64,000 nucleotides of DNA from Melghirimyces profundicolus (GTDB taxonomy: Bacteria > Bacillota > Bacilli > Thermoactinomycetales > DSM-45169). The translations under genes were made by a program, and so were the position numbers. The notes below the pieces were generated by a model. That model ran no database searches. It had not been told where the DNA came from and saw only the letters and a list, made by a program, of their open reading frames with translations. Shown here in pieces: positions 24,627-33,020 of this stretch. Each line of letters starts with the position of its first letter. The stretch's first letter is position 1. The stretch covers positions 1 through 64,000 of the forward strand of contig NZ_QBKR01000012.1 of assembly GCF_003054245.1 (NCBI RefSeq), written 5' to 3'.

Positions 24627-24665
24627 AAGGCGACAGCTGGACCTTCCTGCTGTCGCCTTTGCTGT
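24627..24665 (+). terminator. Riboswitch-controlled terminator of lysC
   Basis: AGGCGACAGC ... GCTGTCGCCTTT stem just downstream of the lysine aptamer; its T-run is short. Confidence 0.75.
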
Positions 24666-24715
24666 TCAGCGGGTCGAAAACCATTTTAATTAAGGAGAGG
24701 AGCTCTCAAACCGAC

Positions 24716-25957
24716 ATGGGACTTGTGGTGCAAAAGTTTGGCGGAACATCCGTCGGAAGTGTGGAACGAATCAAACATGTCGCGGAACGGGTGGCCCGCA
24801 CCCGGGCGGAAGGTCATCAGGTGGTGGTGACCGTCTCCGCGATGGGAAAGACCACCGATGAGCTGACCGCCCTGGCGGGAAAGGTCTGCGACCGTCCGCC
24901 CAAGCGGGAGATGGATGTTCTGTTGACGACCGGGGAACAGGTCAGTATTTCACTCCTGTCCATGGCCCTCATGGAGAAAGGAGTGAAAGCCCGGCCCATG
25001 ACCGGCTGGCAGGCCGGAATCCAGACCGACCCGATCCACGGCAAGGCGCGGATTGAACATATTGACACCGGGAACATACGCGAATCCTTGGAACGGGGAG
25101 AGGTCGTCGTCGTGGCGGGCTTCCAGGGCGTCTCCCCCGAGGGAGCCATCACCACCCTGGGACGCGGAGGTTCCGATACGACTGCGGTGGCTCTCGCAGC
25201 GGCCCTCGATGCCGACCGTTGCGAAATTTACACCGATGTGACCGGAGTCTTTACCACCGATCCCCGGATGGCTCCCAAGGCGAGAAAGTTGTCCGAGATC
25301 TGCTATGAAGAGATGCTGGAACTGGCCAATTTGGGGGCGGGTGTGTTGCACCCCCGTTCCGTGGAGTGTGCCATGTCCCACCGGGTCCCGCTGGTGGTCC
25401 GGTCCAGCTTTGAGGATGAAGAAGGAACCTGGGTGAAGGAGGCCGATCGGATGGAAGAAGAATTGAACGTACGGGGGATTGCCCACGATTCGGAAGTGGC
25501 GCGGGTGAAAGTGATGGGACTTCCCAATCGCACCGAGATGTTGACGCTGTTGTTCAACAAACTGGCGGACGCCCACATCAACGTCGACATGATTGTCACC
25601 AGCGAGCACGATGACGAACGGATCGATGTGGCTTTCAGCGTCCATGAGGATGAGTTGGAACAAGCCGGACAAGTCATCGAATCCCACCGGGAGGAACTGG
25701 ATTACCTGAAGCTTCTCTCGGAGACGGGGCTCGCCAAAGTGTCCGCCGTGGGAGCCGGCATGGTGACCAACCCGGGGGTGGCCGCCAAAATGTTTACCTC
25801 CCTCTCGGATGCCGGCATCCGGATCAAGATGGTCTCTACCTCCGAGATCAAAATCTCCTGTGTGATCGCCAAAGACCAGGCGGCCAAGGCGGTGCAGGAA
25901 TTGCACACCGTCTTCGGACTCGATGTCGAGGAAGCGCTGGCGACGGTCAGCTCCTGA
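24716..25957 (+). CDS. lysC: Aspartokinase (lysine-sensitive type)
   Basis: Phosphorylates aspartate, the first step to lysine, diaminopimelate, methionine and threonine. The 413-residue protein begins MGLVVQKFGGTSVGSV (kinase signature KFGGTSVGS) and has GRGGSDTTAVALAAAL in the kinase domain. Two C-terminal ACT domains follow (about 265-335 and 345-405). Similar in length to B. subtilis LysC (408). RBS AAGGAGAGG at 24692-24700 is 15 nt from ATG 24716, a long spacing; no better start is visible. An internal start for a separate beta subunit, as in Bacillus, is possible. Control by the lysine riboswitch upstream is strongly indicated. Confidence 0.95.
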   Translation: MGLVVQKFGGTSVGSVERIKHVAERVARTRAEGHQVVVTVSAMGKTTDELTALAGKVCDRPPKREMDVLLTTGEQVSISLLSMALMEKGVKARPMTGWQAGIQTDPIHGKARIEHIDTGNIRESLERGEVVVVAGFQGVSPEGAITTLGRGGSDTTAVALAAALDADRCEIYTDVTGVFTTDPRMAPKARKLSEICYEEMLELANLGAGVLHPRSVECAMSHRVPLVVRSSFEDEEGTWVKEADRMEEELNVRGIAHDSEVARVKVMGLPNRTEMLTLLFNKLADAHINVDMIVTSEHDDERIDVAFSVHEDELEQAGQVIESHREELDYLKLLSETGLAKVSAVGAGMVTNPGVAAKMFTSLSDAGIRIKMVSTSEIKISCVIAKDQAAKAVQELHTVFGLDVEEALATVSS

Positions 25958-25988
25958 GGCCGCTGCGTACGCTCACGGATTGTTTCAG

Positions 25989-26017
25989 AAGGCGCCGGAA
26001 CCACCGGCGCTTCTTTT
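25989..26017 (+). terminator. Terminator of lysC
   Basis: AAGCGCCGG-type stem (AAGGCGCCGG / CCGGCGCTT) followed by CTTTTC. Confidence 0.8.
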
Positions 26018-26360
26018 CTGTTCGGGGATGACGGTTTGATCGAAAGCCCATGACGGAGAAGAAATTTTCACCTCCCGCTTCTGTCCGTCGTCGGAAAGAG
26101 ATCGACCTTGTTTTCTGCAACGGGAAGCGTGAAATTTAAATTGAAAAATGGAACCGGGTCTCGATGGTTCCCGATCCCGGAAAGGACGGGGAACCGGAAT
26201 CGATGTGTTTAAAGCAGGAAAACAGACCGATGCGAAACGGAAGCCTGAGCGTTCTCTGTTTTTTTGTTTTTATAACATAATTCATGAAGAAAAAATAAAA
26301 GAAAAATTGAAACAACACAGCAGGATTTTTTCGGGGGAAGACGAATATAGATTAATGGGA
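26018..26360. other. Upstream region of the opp operon
   Basis: About 340 bp without a supported gene. An AT-rich island (26258-26310, TTTTTTTGTTTTTATAACATAATTC) is a plausible promoter zone, but no clean -35/-10 pair stands out. A tandem of short inverted repeats (GAACCGGGTCTC...GGTTCCCGATCCCGG) lies at about 26150-26180. Confidence 0.45.
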
Positions 26361-26454
26361 CGGGTGAAGCAGTCCAACTTTCGGGGACATCATCCCTTCG
26401 TCCTAACGGACGTCACCCGGTAACGGCAGTCGGAGTGACCGAGCTTCGAGCCGT
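26361..26454 (+). ncRNA. Structured oppA leader: three-way junction plus hairpin
   Basis: P1 CGGGUGA (26361-26367) pairs with UCACCCG (26413-26419). P2 GUCC (26372-26375) pairs with GGAC (26385-26388). P3 CGUCC (26399-26403) pairs with GGACG (26408-26412), closed by a UAAC tetraloop. A further hairpin ACGGC/GCCGU (26423-26427, 26450-26454) encloses UCGG-AGUGA-CCGA. It ends 24 nt before the oppA ATG, close to the RBS. I do not recognise a known riboswitch class; found by hand pairing only. Confidence 0.5.
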
Positions 26455-26478
26455 CACATTACTCAAGGGGGTTTTGAC

Positions 26479-28116
26479 ATGTCAAAGCATCTGACGAAGA
26501 TGGTCGCACTTCTGGCCATCCTCAGCATGACCTTCCTGGCCGCCTGCGGCGGCGGGAGCGACGCCGGTGGCACGGAAGAAGCGAAACAGGTACTGAACGC
26601 CGGTTATGCGCCATCCGAGCCGCCGGATCTGAACCCGAACACGGCGACGGATTCCACGTCCGGTTTTGTTCTGCGTCACACGATGGAAGGGCTGACCCGG
26701 ATGAGCGAGGACGGGCAACCGATTCCCGGGGTCGCCGATAAATGGGAGCCCAACGAGGACGGAACCAAGATCACATTCCACCTCCGGGACGACGCCAAGT
26801 GGTCCAACGGCGATCCGGTGAAGGCGGAAGACTTCGAATACGCCTGGAAACGGGTGCTGGATCCGGAGACCGCCGCGGATTACGCCTACCAGCTCTTCTA
26901 CCTGAAAAACGGGGAGAAGTACAACGCCGGCAAGGCCGACAAGGATGAAGTCGGGGTGAAAGCCGTCGACGACAAGACGCTGGAAGTCGAGCTGGAAAAG
27001 CCGACCCCGTACTTCATGAGCCTGACCTCCTTCTACACCCTGTTCCCCGTGAACAAGAGCGTGGCGGAGGAGAACAAGGACTGGGCCGCCGACGCCAAAA
27101 CCTTCGTCGGCAACGGTCCCTTCAAGCTGAAGGAATGGAAGCACGACGAAAAACTGACTTTGGTGAAAAACGAGAATTACTGGAACAAGGGCAAAGTGAA
27201 ACTGGATCAGATCAACCTCCCGATCATCACGGATGCGAAGACGGGCTACCAGCAGTACAAGTCCGGGGAATTGGATGTGGGCGACAGCACCATCCTGCCG
27301 ACCGAGCTGGTCGCCTCGGCGCTGGAAAAGGGAGAGGCGAAGTCCGACAAGATCCCGGCTTCCTACTTCTACATGTTCAACACGAAAGAGAAGCCCTTCA
27401 ACAACGCGAAGATCCGCAAAGCCTTCGCCTTGGCCATCGACCGCAAGTCGATCGTGGAAAACGTGTCCCAGGGCGGACAGGGCCCGGCCACCGGTTTCGT
27501 GCCGTGGCAGATGCCGGACCACGCCGAGGAGAAACCCTGGGTGGAAACCCGCGAGGATTACCTCCAACCCACCGCCCAAGCCGATGAAGCCAAGAAGCTG
27601 CTGGAAGAAGGCATGAAAGAAGAGGGCATCGACAAGCTGCCGGAGATCGCCATCAGCTACAACACCGACGAAGGGCACAAGAAGATCGCCGAAGCGATTC
27701 AGCAGATGTGGAAAAAGAACTTGGACGTCGATGTCAAACTGAACAACATGGAATGGAAAGTCTATCTGGATAAAACCAAGTCCGGCGACTACCAGATCGG
27801 ACGCCTCGGCTGGCTGCCCGACTACATCGACCCGATGACCTTCATGGACATGTGGGTGACCGGCGGCGGCAACAACGACACCAAGTGGAGCAACAAAAAA
27901 TACGACAAGCTGATCAAGGAAGCCAAGTCCACCGATGATCAGAAGGTGCGGATGGAGAAGATGCATGAGGCGGAAGAGCTCCTGATGGAGGAAATGCCGA
28001 TCATGCCGATCTACTTCTACACCCAGAATTATATGCAGCAGGATTACGTCAAAGGGGTCAAGCGCCTGCCTGATACCAGCACCGACTTCAGTGAGGCCTA
28101 CCTGACCGGGAAGTAA
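26479..28116 (+). CDS. oppA: Oligopeptide ABC transporter substrate-binding lipoprotein
   Basis: A 545-residue solute-binding family 5 (SBP_bac_5) protein anchored by the lipobox LAAC (Cys about residue 22) after a signal peptide. It has family features (NAGYAPSEPPDLNPNTATDS; YAWKRVLDPETAADYAYQLF; FKLKEWKHDEKLTLVKN), consistent with a peptide binder such as OppA/MppA. AAGGGGG precedes the ATG. It leads oppABCD and is separated from oppB by a stable hairpin, which could make oppA mRNA more abundant than that of the permease genes. Confidence 0.92.
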   Translation: MSKHLTKMVALLAILSMTFLAACGGGSDAGGTEEAKQVLNAGYAPSEPPDLNPNTATDSTSGFVLRHTMEGLTRMSEDGQPIPGVADKWEPNEDGTKITFHLRDDAKWSNGDPVKAEDFEYAWKRVLDPETAADYAYQLFYLKNGEKYNAGKADKDEVGVKAVDDKTLEVELEKPTPYFMSLTSFYTLFPVNKSVAEENKDWAADAKTFVGNGPFKLKEWKHDEKLTLVKNENYWNKGKVKLDQINLPIITDAKTGYQQYKSGELDVGDSTILPTELVASALEKGEAKSDKIPASYFYMFNTKEKPFNNAKIRKAFALAIDRKSIVENVSQGGQGPATGFVPWQMPDHAEEKPWVETREDYLQPTAQADEAKKLLEEGMKEEGIDKLPEIAISYNTDEGHKKIAEAIQQMWKKNLDVDVKLNNMEWKVYLDKTKSGDYQIGRLGWLPDYIDPMTFMDMWVTGGGNNDTKWSNKKYDKLIKEAKSTDDQKVRMEKMHEAEELLMEEMPIMPIYFYTQNYMQQDYVKGVKRLPDTSTDFSEAYLTGK

Positions 28117-28141
28117 GGTTGAAACTGAACATAAGGGCTTA

Positions 28142-28173
28142 GGCAAGGTCACCCCGTCCGGGGTGACTTTGCC
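28142..28173 (+). promoter_or_regulatory. Intercistronic hairpin between oppA and oppB
   Basis: GGCAAGGTCACCCC / GGGGTGACTTTGCC with a short loop and no T-run. Likely an mRNA 3'-stabilising or attenuating structure, as is common after binding-protein genes. Confidence 0.7.
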
Positions 28174-28211
28174 GTGCCCGATTCTTTCTGACAGCCGGAG
28201 GTGATGGACGG

Positions 28212-29138
28212 ATGTCTCGATATATTGGGAAACGCTTGGTTTTGATGCTGGTGACGCTGTGGGTGATTTCCACTCTCACCTTTGTCCTGATGCACTCCAT
28301 TCCCGGAGACCCCTTTTCATCGGAGAAGAAACTGCCCAAGCAAACCTTGGAGAACCTGAAGGCGAAATACCATCTGGACGAGCCGTTGCCGGTTCAGTAT
28401 GTCCTCTATATGAAAAACCTGGTGATGTTTGACTTGGGGGTCTCGATCAAAAGTGAGACCCGGACCGTCAATGAATATATCTCGGACGGTTTCCCGGTAT
28501 CGGCGGAATTGGGCGCCTATTCCATGATCCTGGCCTTGGTGCTCGGAATCGGCATGGGCGTTCTGGCGGCATTCCGGCAGAACAAGCTGGCCGATTACAA
28601 CGTGATGGTATTGGCCGTTCTCGGCCTCTCCGTCCCCAGTTTTGTGATCGCTCCATTTTTTCAAAAATGGTTCGGAGGAGACTGGCTTCCCCTGATGGGG
28701 TGGGGGGATTTTAAACATGCGATCTTGCCGGCGGTCGCCTTGAGCTTTTTGCCTTTGGCGCTGGTCACCCGACTGATGCGTTCCAGCATGTTGGAAGTGA
28801 TGGGCCAGGATTACATCCGGACCGCCCGGTCCAAGGGACTGCCGCCCTGGCGGGTGATCACCCGGCACACCCTGCGGAACGCGATCATGCCCGTGGTCAC
28901 CATCATCGGCCCGCTGGCGGTGGGGATTCTCACGGGAAGTTTTGTGATTGAGCACATCTTTTCCATTCCCGGCATCGGAAAATACTTTGTCGACAGCGTT
29001 TTAAATCGGGACTACTCATTGATCATGGGGATCACCATCTTTTACTCCGCTTTGCTGATTTTAGTGAATTTTCTGGTGGACCTGGCCTACGGGCTGATCG
29101 ACCCCCGGATCAAGGTCGGCGGAAAGGAGGCGAATTGA
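28212..29138 (+). CDS. oppB: Oligopeptide ABC transporter permease OppB
   Basis: A 308-residue inner-membrane permease of the binding-protein-dependent type with six predicted helices. The N-terminus is MSRYIGKRLVLMLVTLW. The EAA loop that contacts the ATPase is visible around residues 190-215 (EVMGQDYIRTARSKGLPPWR). GGAGGTG lies 8 nt upstream of the ATG. It is followed by oppC after 1 nt. Confidence 0.93.
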   Translation: MSRYIGKRLVLMLVTLWVISTLTFVLMHSIPGDPFSSEKKLPKQTLENLKAKYHLDEPLPVQYVLYMKNLVMFDLGVSIKSETRTVNEYISDGFPVSAELGAYSMILALVLGIGMGVLAAFRQNKLADYNVMVLAVLGLSVPSFVIAPFFQKWFGGDWLPLMGWGDFKHAILPAVALSFLPLALVTRLMRSSMLEVMGQDYIRTARSKGLPPWRVITRHTLRNAIMPVVTIIGPLAVGILTGSFVIEHIFSIPGIGKYFVDSVLNRDYSLIMGITIFYSALLILVNFLVDLAYGLIDPRIKVGGKEAN

Positions 29139-29139
29139 C

Positions 29140-30060
29140 ATGGCGATTCCCGCGGAAAAATTTCGACGGGTGGAACGCAGGCAGACGGAAGCGGAATCCA
29201 TCCGCCGGCCCAGTGTTTCTTTCTGGCAGGATGCGTGGCGCCGTCTGAAGAAAAACTGGGCGGCCATGATGGGGCTGTACATGATCATTTTTCTGGTGGT
29301 CATGGCCATCATCGGTCCGTGGATGACGGAACACAATTATTATGAAACGAATCTGGCGGAGGGCAAGAACCTGGAACCTTCCGGTGAGCATTGGTTCGGG
29401 ACGGATGAGCTGGGCCGGGATGTGTTTGTGCGGACTTGGTGGGGAGCCCGTATTTCCCTCACCATCGGGATCACCGCCGCGCTGATCGACCTGGTGATCG
29501 GTGTGATATACGGCGGAATTTCCGGATATAAGGGGGGACGCACGGACGAGATCATGATGCGGATCGTTGATGTGCTTTGGGGTCTTCCTTACCTTGTGCT
29601 GGTCATTCTGCTGTTGGTGGTGATGGAACCCGGGGTGTTCACCATCATCGTTGCCTTGAGCATCACGGGGTGGCTCAACATGGCCCGCGTGGTTCGCGGG
29701 CAGGTCCTGCAGTTGAAAAGCCAGGAATTCGTCATGGCCGCCCGGACTCTCGGGGCCGATACGAAACGGCTGATGATGAAACACCTGATTCCCAATACGA
29801 TGGGACCGATTCTTGTCATCCTGACGTTGACGATCCCCACAGCCATTCTTTCCGAGGCGTTTCTCAGTTTCCTCGGGCTGGGCGTGCAGGCGCCGGTGGC
29901 CAGCTGGGGGACGATGATCACCGATTCCACCGTGGTCATCCTTACCGATGAATGGTGGCGCCTGTTCTTTCCCGCATTTTTCCTCAGCATGACGCTTTTG
30001 TCTTTCAACTTATTCGGGGACGGATTGCGGGACGCGCTGGACCCGAAAATGCGGAAGTGA
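29140..30060 (+). CDS. oppC: Oligopeptide ABC transporter permease OppC
   Basis: A 306-residue second permease subunit with an N-terminal OppC_N segment (SFWQDAWRRLKKNWAAMMGL) and the periplasmic FGTDELGRDVFVRTWWGARISL loop region characteristic of OppC/DppC (residues about 85-105). The EAA loop is around residues 200-220 (QEFVMAARTLGADTKRLMMK). AAGGAGG precedes ATG 29140. Part of oppABCD. Confidence 0.94.
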   Translation: MAIPAEKFRRVERRQTEAESIRRPSVSFWQDAWRRLKKNWAAMMGLYMIIFLVVMAIIGPWMTEHNYYETNLAEGKNLEPSGEHWFGTDELGRDVFVRTWWGARISLTIGITAALIDLVIGVIYGGISGYKGGRTDEIMMRIVDVLWGLPYLVLVILLLVVMEPGVFTIIVALSITGWLNMARVVRGQVLQLKSQEFVMAARTLGADTKRLMMKHLIPNTMGPILVILTLTIPTAILSEAFLSFLGLGVQAPVASWGTMITDSTVVILTDEWWRLFFPAFFLSMTLLSFNLFGDGLRDALDPKMRK

Positions 30061-30072
30061 GGAGGGAACTAG

Positions 30073-31095
30073 ATGAAGCCACTGTTGGAAATCAACAACC
30101 TGCATGTGTCCTTTAATACTTATAACGGGGAGGTCCAAGCGGTCCGGGGGGTGAATCTTCACCTGAACAAAGGGGAAGCCCTGGCCATTGTGGGGGAATC
30201 CGGAAGCGGGAAAAGCGTAACCGCTCAATCCCTCGTCCGCCTGATTCCTTCGCCGCCGGGGCTCATCAAACAAGGGGAAGTCCTCTTTGATGGAAGAGAT
30301 CTGACCCAGGTCAGTGAAAAAGAGATGTTCAAGATCCGGGGATCGGAGATCGGAATGATCTTCCAGGATCCGATGACCTCCCTCAACCCGACGATGACCG
30401 TGGGCAAGCAAATCATGGAGGGGTTGATGTGGCACCAGGGTTACGGGAAAGCCCAGGCCCTTCAAAAAGCGGTGGACATGCTCCGGCTGGTGGGGATCCC
30501 CAATCCGGAGAAGCGGGTTCACCAGTATCCCCACCAATACAGCGGGGGAATGCGGCAACGGGCCATGATCGCCATCGCACTGGCCTGCAATCCCAAAATC
30601 CTGATCGCCGATGAGCCGACCACCGCCTTGGATGTGACGATCCAGGCCCAGATCCTGGAGCTGATGAAGGAGCTGCAGGAAAAGATGGAGACCGCCATCA
30701 TCCTGATCACCCATGACCTGGGTGTGGTGGCGGAGATGGCTCAGCGGGTGGCGGTGATGTACGGGGGCAAAGTGGTGGAGACGGGGACGGTGGAGGACAT
30801 CTTTTACCGTCCGCGTCATCCCTACACCTGGGGATTGATCCAATCGATGCCCCGGCTGGACCAGAAGCGGGAGGAAGACCTCATCCCGATTCCGGGTTCA
30901 CCGCCGGATCTGTTGGATCCCCCCAAGGGGTGCCCCTTCGCCGACCGGTGTCCTCATGCAATGCAGATTTGCCACGAGGAAATGCCGGAATGGACGAACG
31001 TGTCCGATGTGCACCGGGTCACCTGCTGGTTGGAGCACCCTGACGCCCCTCCGGTGGAACGGGAGGAACCCAGGGTGAACATCGTCTCCAGATAA
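30073..31095 (+). CDS. oppD: Oligopeptide ABC transporter ATP-binding protein OppD
   Basis: A 340-residue ABC ATPase with Walker A GESGSGKSVT, signature YSGGMRQR and Walker B ILIADEPTTALD. The C-terminal oligo_HPY region carries the Cys cluster CPFADRCPHAMQIC typical of OppD/F and DppD/F (an Fe-S or structural cluster). GAGGAGGG lies 8 nt upstream. No oppF follows, though this importer class normally uses an OppD-OppF heterodimer; either OppD homodimerises or an OppF is encoded elsewhere. Confidence 0.93.
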   Translation: MKPLLEINNLHVSFNTYNGEVQAVRGVNLHLNKGEALAIVGESGSGKSVTAQSLVRLIPSPPGLIKQGEVLFDGRDLTQVSEKEMFKIRGSEIGMIFQDPMTSLNPTMTVGKQIMEGLMWHQGYGKAQALQKAVDMLRLVGIPNPEKRVHQYPHQYSGGMRQRAMIAIALACNPKILIADEPTTALDVTIQAQILELMKELQEKMETAIILITHDLGVVAEMAQRVAVMYGGKVVETGTVEDIFYRPRHPYTWGLIQSMPRLDQKREEDLIPIPGSPPDLLDPPKGCPFADRCPHAMQICHEEMPEWTNVSDVHRVTCWLEHPDAPPVEREEPRVNIVSR

Positions 31096-31109
31096 AGTGG
31101 CTTTTCACC

Positions 31110-31138
31110 TTGACATTTGAGCTGAATCGTCTTATGAT
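31110..31138 (+). promoter_or_regulatory. Promoter of metX leader
   Basis: TTGACA, 17 bp, TATGAT, about 28 bp before the SAM-I aptamer. Confidence 0.8.
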
Positions 31139-31165
31139 AAACCCAATTCCATATTGCGATTCACT

Positions 31166-31280
31166 TCTTCTTATCCAGAGCGGTGGAGGGACTGGCCCCA
31201 TGAAACCGCGGCAACCACCCTGTCAAGGGAAAGGTGCCAACTCCTGCGGGGGTAACCCCGGAAGATGAGAAGAGGTTGGT
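31166..31280 (+). ncRNA. SAM-I riboswitch (S-box)
   Basis: Contains the conserved S-box segments CUUAUCCAGAGCGGUGGAGG, GACUGGCCCCAUGAAACC, CGGCAACCACC, AAGGUGCCAACUCC and GAAGAUGAGAAG in the expected order. A terminator follows at 31300. SAM binding would terminate transcription before metX. Confidence 0.96.
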
Positions 31281-31299
31281 GAGGTTGCCGTTTGATCAC

Positions 31300-31333
31300 A
31301 CCGCCCTCTTCCTTCCGGAAGAGGGCGTTTTTA
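31300..31333 (+). terminator. SAM-controlled terminator of metX
   Basis: CGCCCTCTTCC / GGAAGAGGGCG stem followed by TTTTTATT: the expression platform of the SAM-I riboswitch. Confidence 0.93.
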
Positions 31334-31396
31334 TTCGAAAGGCTTAAGTCGGGATCCGGTCGCCATTGATGCGTAACATCGTCAGGAAGGAAGGGG

Positions 31397-32536
31397 ATGC
31401 TCATGCCGGTCACTGCCCGGATCTTCGAAAGACGAACCGTATCCGTGGGATCCGTTCGCCTGGAAGGCGGCGGGACCCTCCCGGAAGTGGAAGTTGCTAT
31501 GGAAACCGCTGGGCGGGCACCAGAACCGGACGGAAGCAATGTGGTGGTGGTGTGCCATGCTCTTACCGGTGATGCCCACGCGGTGGGGGACGAAGAGGAT
31601 CCCGGCTGGTGGGACGGTCTGGTCGGCTCCGGCAAAGCGGTCGACACAGACCGCTTCCACGTTGTGACCATGAACGTATTGGCCGGTTGCAACGGAACGA
31701 CGGGTCCTTCCTCCGTCAATCCGGATACAGGGCGCCCCTACGGTTCCTCCTTTCCCTTTGTCAGTATCCGGGATATGGTGCATGTCCAAAAACGTGTCCT
31801 GGAGCAGCTGGGAATCGACCGGGTCAACATGCTGATCGGAGGCTCCATGGGAGGAATGATGGTCCTGGAATGGGGAGTGATGTTTCCCCGGTTCGCCCGC
31901 AAGCTGGTCCCCATCGCCACGGCCTCTTCCCTCACACCCACCGCCATCGCCTACAACGACATCGGGAGACAGGCGATCCTGTCGGATCCCGATTACCAAG
32001 GGGGTCATTACTATCCCGGGCAGGGACCGGTCAACGGGATGGCGTTGGCCCGGATGACGGCAATGGTGACCTACCGGACCCCGCAGCTCTTTGAGAAGCG
32101 CTTCAGCCGGAAGCTGCAGGCGGAAGGGCCTGTAACCCGGATGAATTCCCTGTTTCAGGTGGAGAGTTATCTTCGTTATCAGGGGAAGAAGCTGGTGGAC
32201 CGGTTTGACGCCAACAGTTATCTCTATCTGCTGAAGGCCATGGACACCCACGATCTGGGACGCGGACGGGGCGGCGTGGAGAAGGCCCTTTCCCGGGTCG
32301 AAGCCGAGGTGCTGGTGATCGGGATCCGGGAGGACCAGCTGTTTCCCATCCACCAGCAACGGGAGCTCCATCAGACGTTGAGCCGGCTGGGTAAAAGCTG
32401 TGATCTTCTGGAGATCTCTTCGGATTACGGTCATGACGCCTTCTTGGTCGACTTCGAAGAAACGGGGGAGCGGATCCGTTCCTTTCTGGAAACATACGAG
32501 GTGCAAAGCGGGAGTCCGAAAGACCGGGTCGGTTGA
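31397..32536 (+). CDS. metX: Homoserine O-acetyltransferase
   Basis: Acylates homoserine with acetyl-CoA in methionine biosynthesis. The 379-residue alpha/beta-hydrolase enzyme has CHALTGDAHA, the MNVLAGCNGTTGPSS oxyanion region, the nucleophile elbow GGSMGGMMVLEW (Ser about residue 153) and the C-terminal YGHDAFL catalytic His. Some MetX proteins prefer succinyl-CoA and act as MetA; substrate cannot be told by eye. ATG 31397 is 6 nt from AGGAAGG; ATG 31403 is 6 nt from AAGGGG and equally possible. Under a SAM-I riboswitch. Confidence 0.93.
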   Translation: MLMPVTARIFERRTVSVGSVRLEGGGTLPEVEVAMETAGRAPEPDGSNVVVVCHALTGDAHAVGDEEDPGWWDGLVGSGKAVDTDRFHVVTMNVLAGCNGTTGPSSVNPDTGRPYGSSFPFVSIRDMVHVQKRVLEQLGIDRVNMLIGGSMGGMMVLEWGVMFPRFARKLVPIATASSLTPTAIAYNDIGRQAILSDPDYQGGHYYPGQGPVNGMALARMTAMVTYRTPQLFEKRFSRKLQAEGPVTRMNSLFQVESYLRYQGKKLVDRFDANSYLYLLKAMDTHDLGRGRGGVEKALSRVEAEVLVIGIREDQLFPIHQQRELHQTLSRLGKSCDLLEISSDYGHDAFLVDFEETGERIRSFLETYEVQSGSPKDRVG

Positions 32537-32838
32537 CGGACCTCCCTCTTTTATTGTTTGAGCCGGGAGTTGCTGCCGGTGCGGAGTCGGTATTTTTCGG
32601 TTGGCCGAGAGAAGTTTCACCAGCGGGTCCTTCTTTGTGAAGCTTTCCGAAGGGCTTTCTCCATGAGCTGAACGCTTCCCCTTTTTCTCGAAACGAACAT
32701 GAATTCACAACGCTTCCAGGGTTGCGTGGCAGAAGCCCATCTCCCTGCCCGGTAAAATGGGTCATCGGCAACCTTGAAATTTGATGTGTTCTTTGTCCCT
32801 GCCAGGGGTATTTTACCAAGTGAGCCGGTAAGCACAAC
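32537..32838. other. Intergenic region after metX
   Basis: Contains the repeat fragment at 32671-32715 and, around 32625-32662, sequence resembling 24006-24040. No clear terminator for metX and no gene. Confidence 0.5.
32671..32715. repeat. Right-end fragment of the dispersed element
   Basis: AACGCTTCCCC through TTCACAACGCTT matches 547-587 almost exactly and is followed by CCAG (32716-32719), as in the copy before polX. Only about 45 bp remains. Confidence 0.85.
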
Positions 32839-32868
32839 TTGACGCTCTGTCAAAATTGGGAGTACAAT
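32839..32868 (+). promoter_or_regulatory. Promoter of sdhCAB
   Basis: TTGACG, 18 bp, TACAAT, giving a 5' leader of about 145 nt. Confidence 0.65.
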
Positions 32869-33020
32869 GAAATTGTCATTGGCATGAAACTGTTCTTCCT
32901 GTCAACTGAAGATTTATTCAACCATACCGGCGGATCGCCGGTCGCATTTTTGAAGGGGAGAAGGTTTCCGTACCAAGTAACCGTTATACTTACCAATAGG
33001 GGCAAATGGGGGGCAGATGA

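Noticed and set aside
26482-28152. 556-codon minus-strand ORF opposite oppA
   Set aside because: A shadow ORF of a high-GC3 gene; oppA has a lipobox, RBS and operon context.
31171-31719. 182-codon minus-strand ORF over the SAM riboswitch
   Set aside because: It crosses the aptamer and the 5' end of metX with no RBS; it is an antisense artefact.
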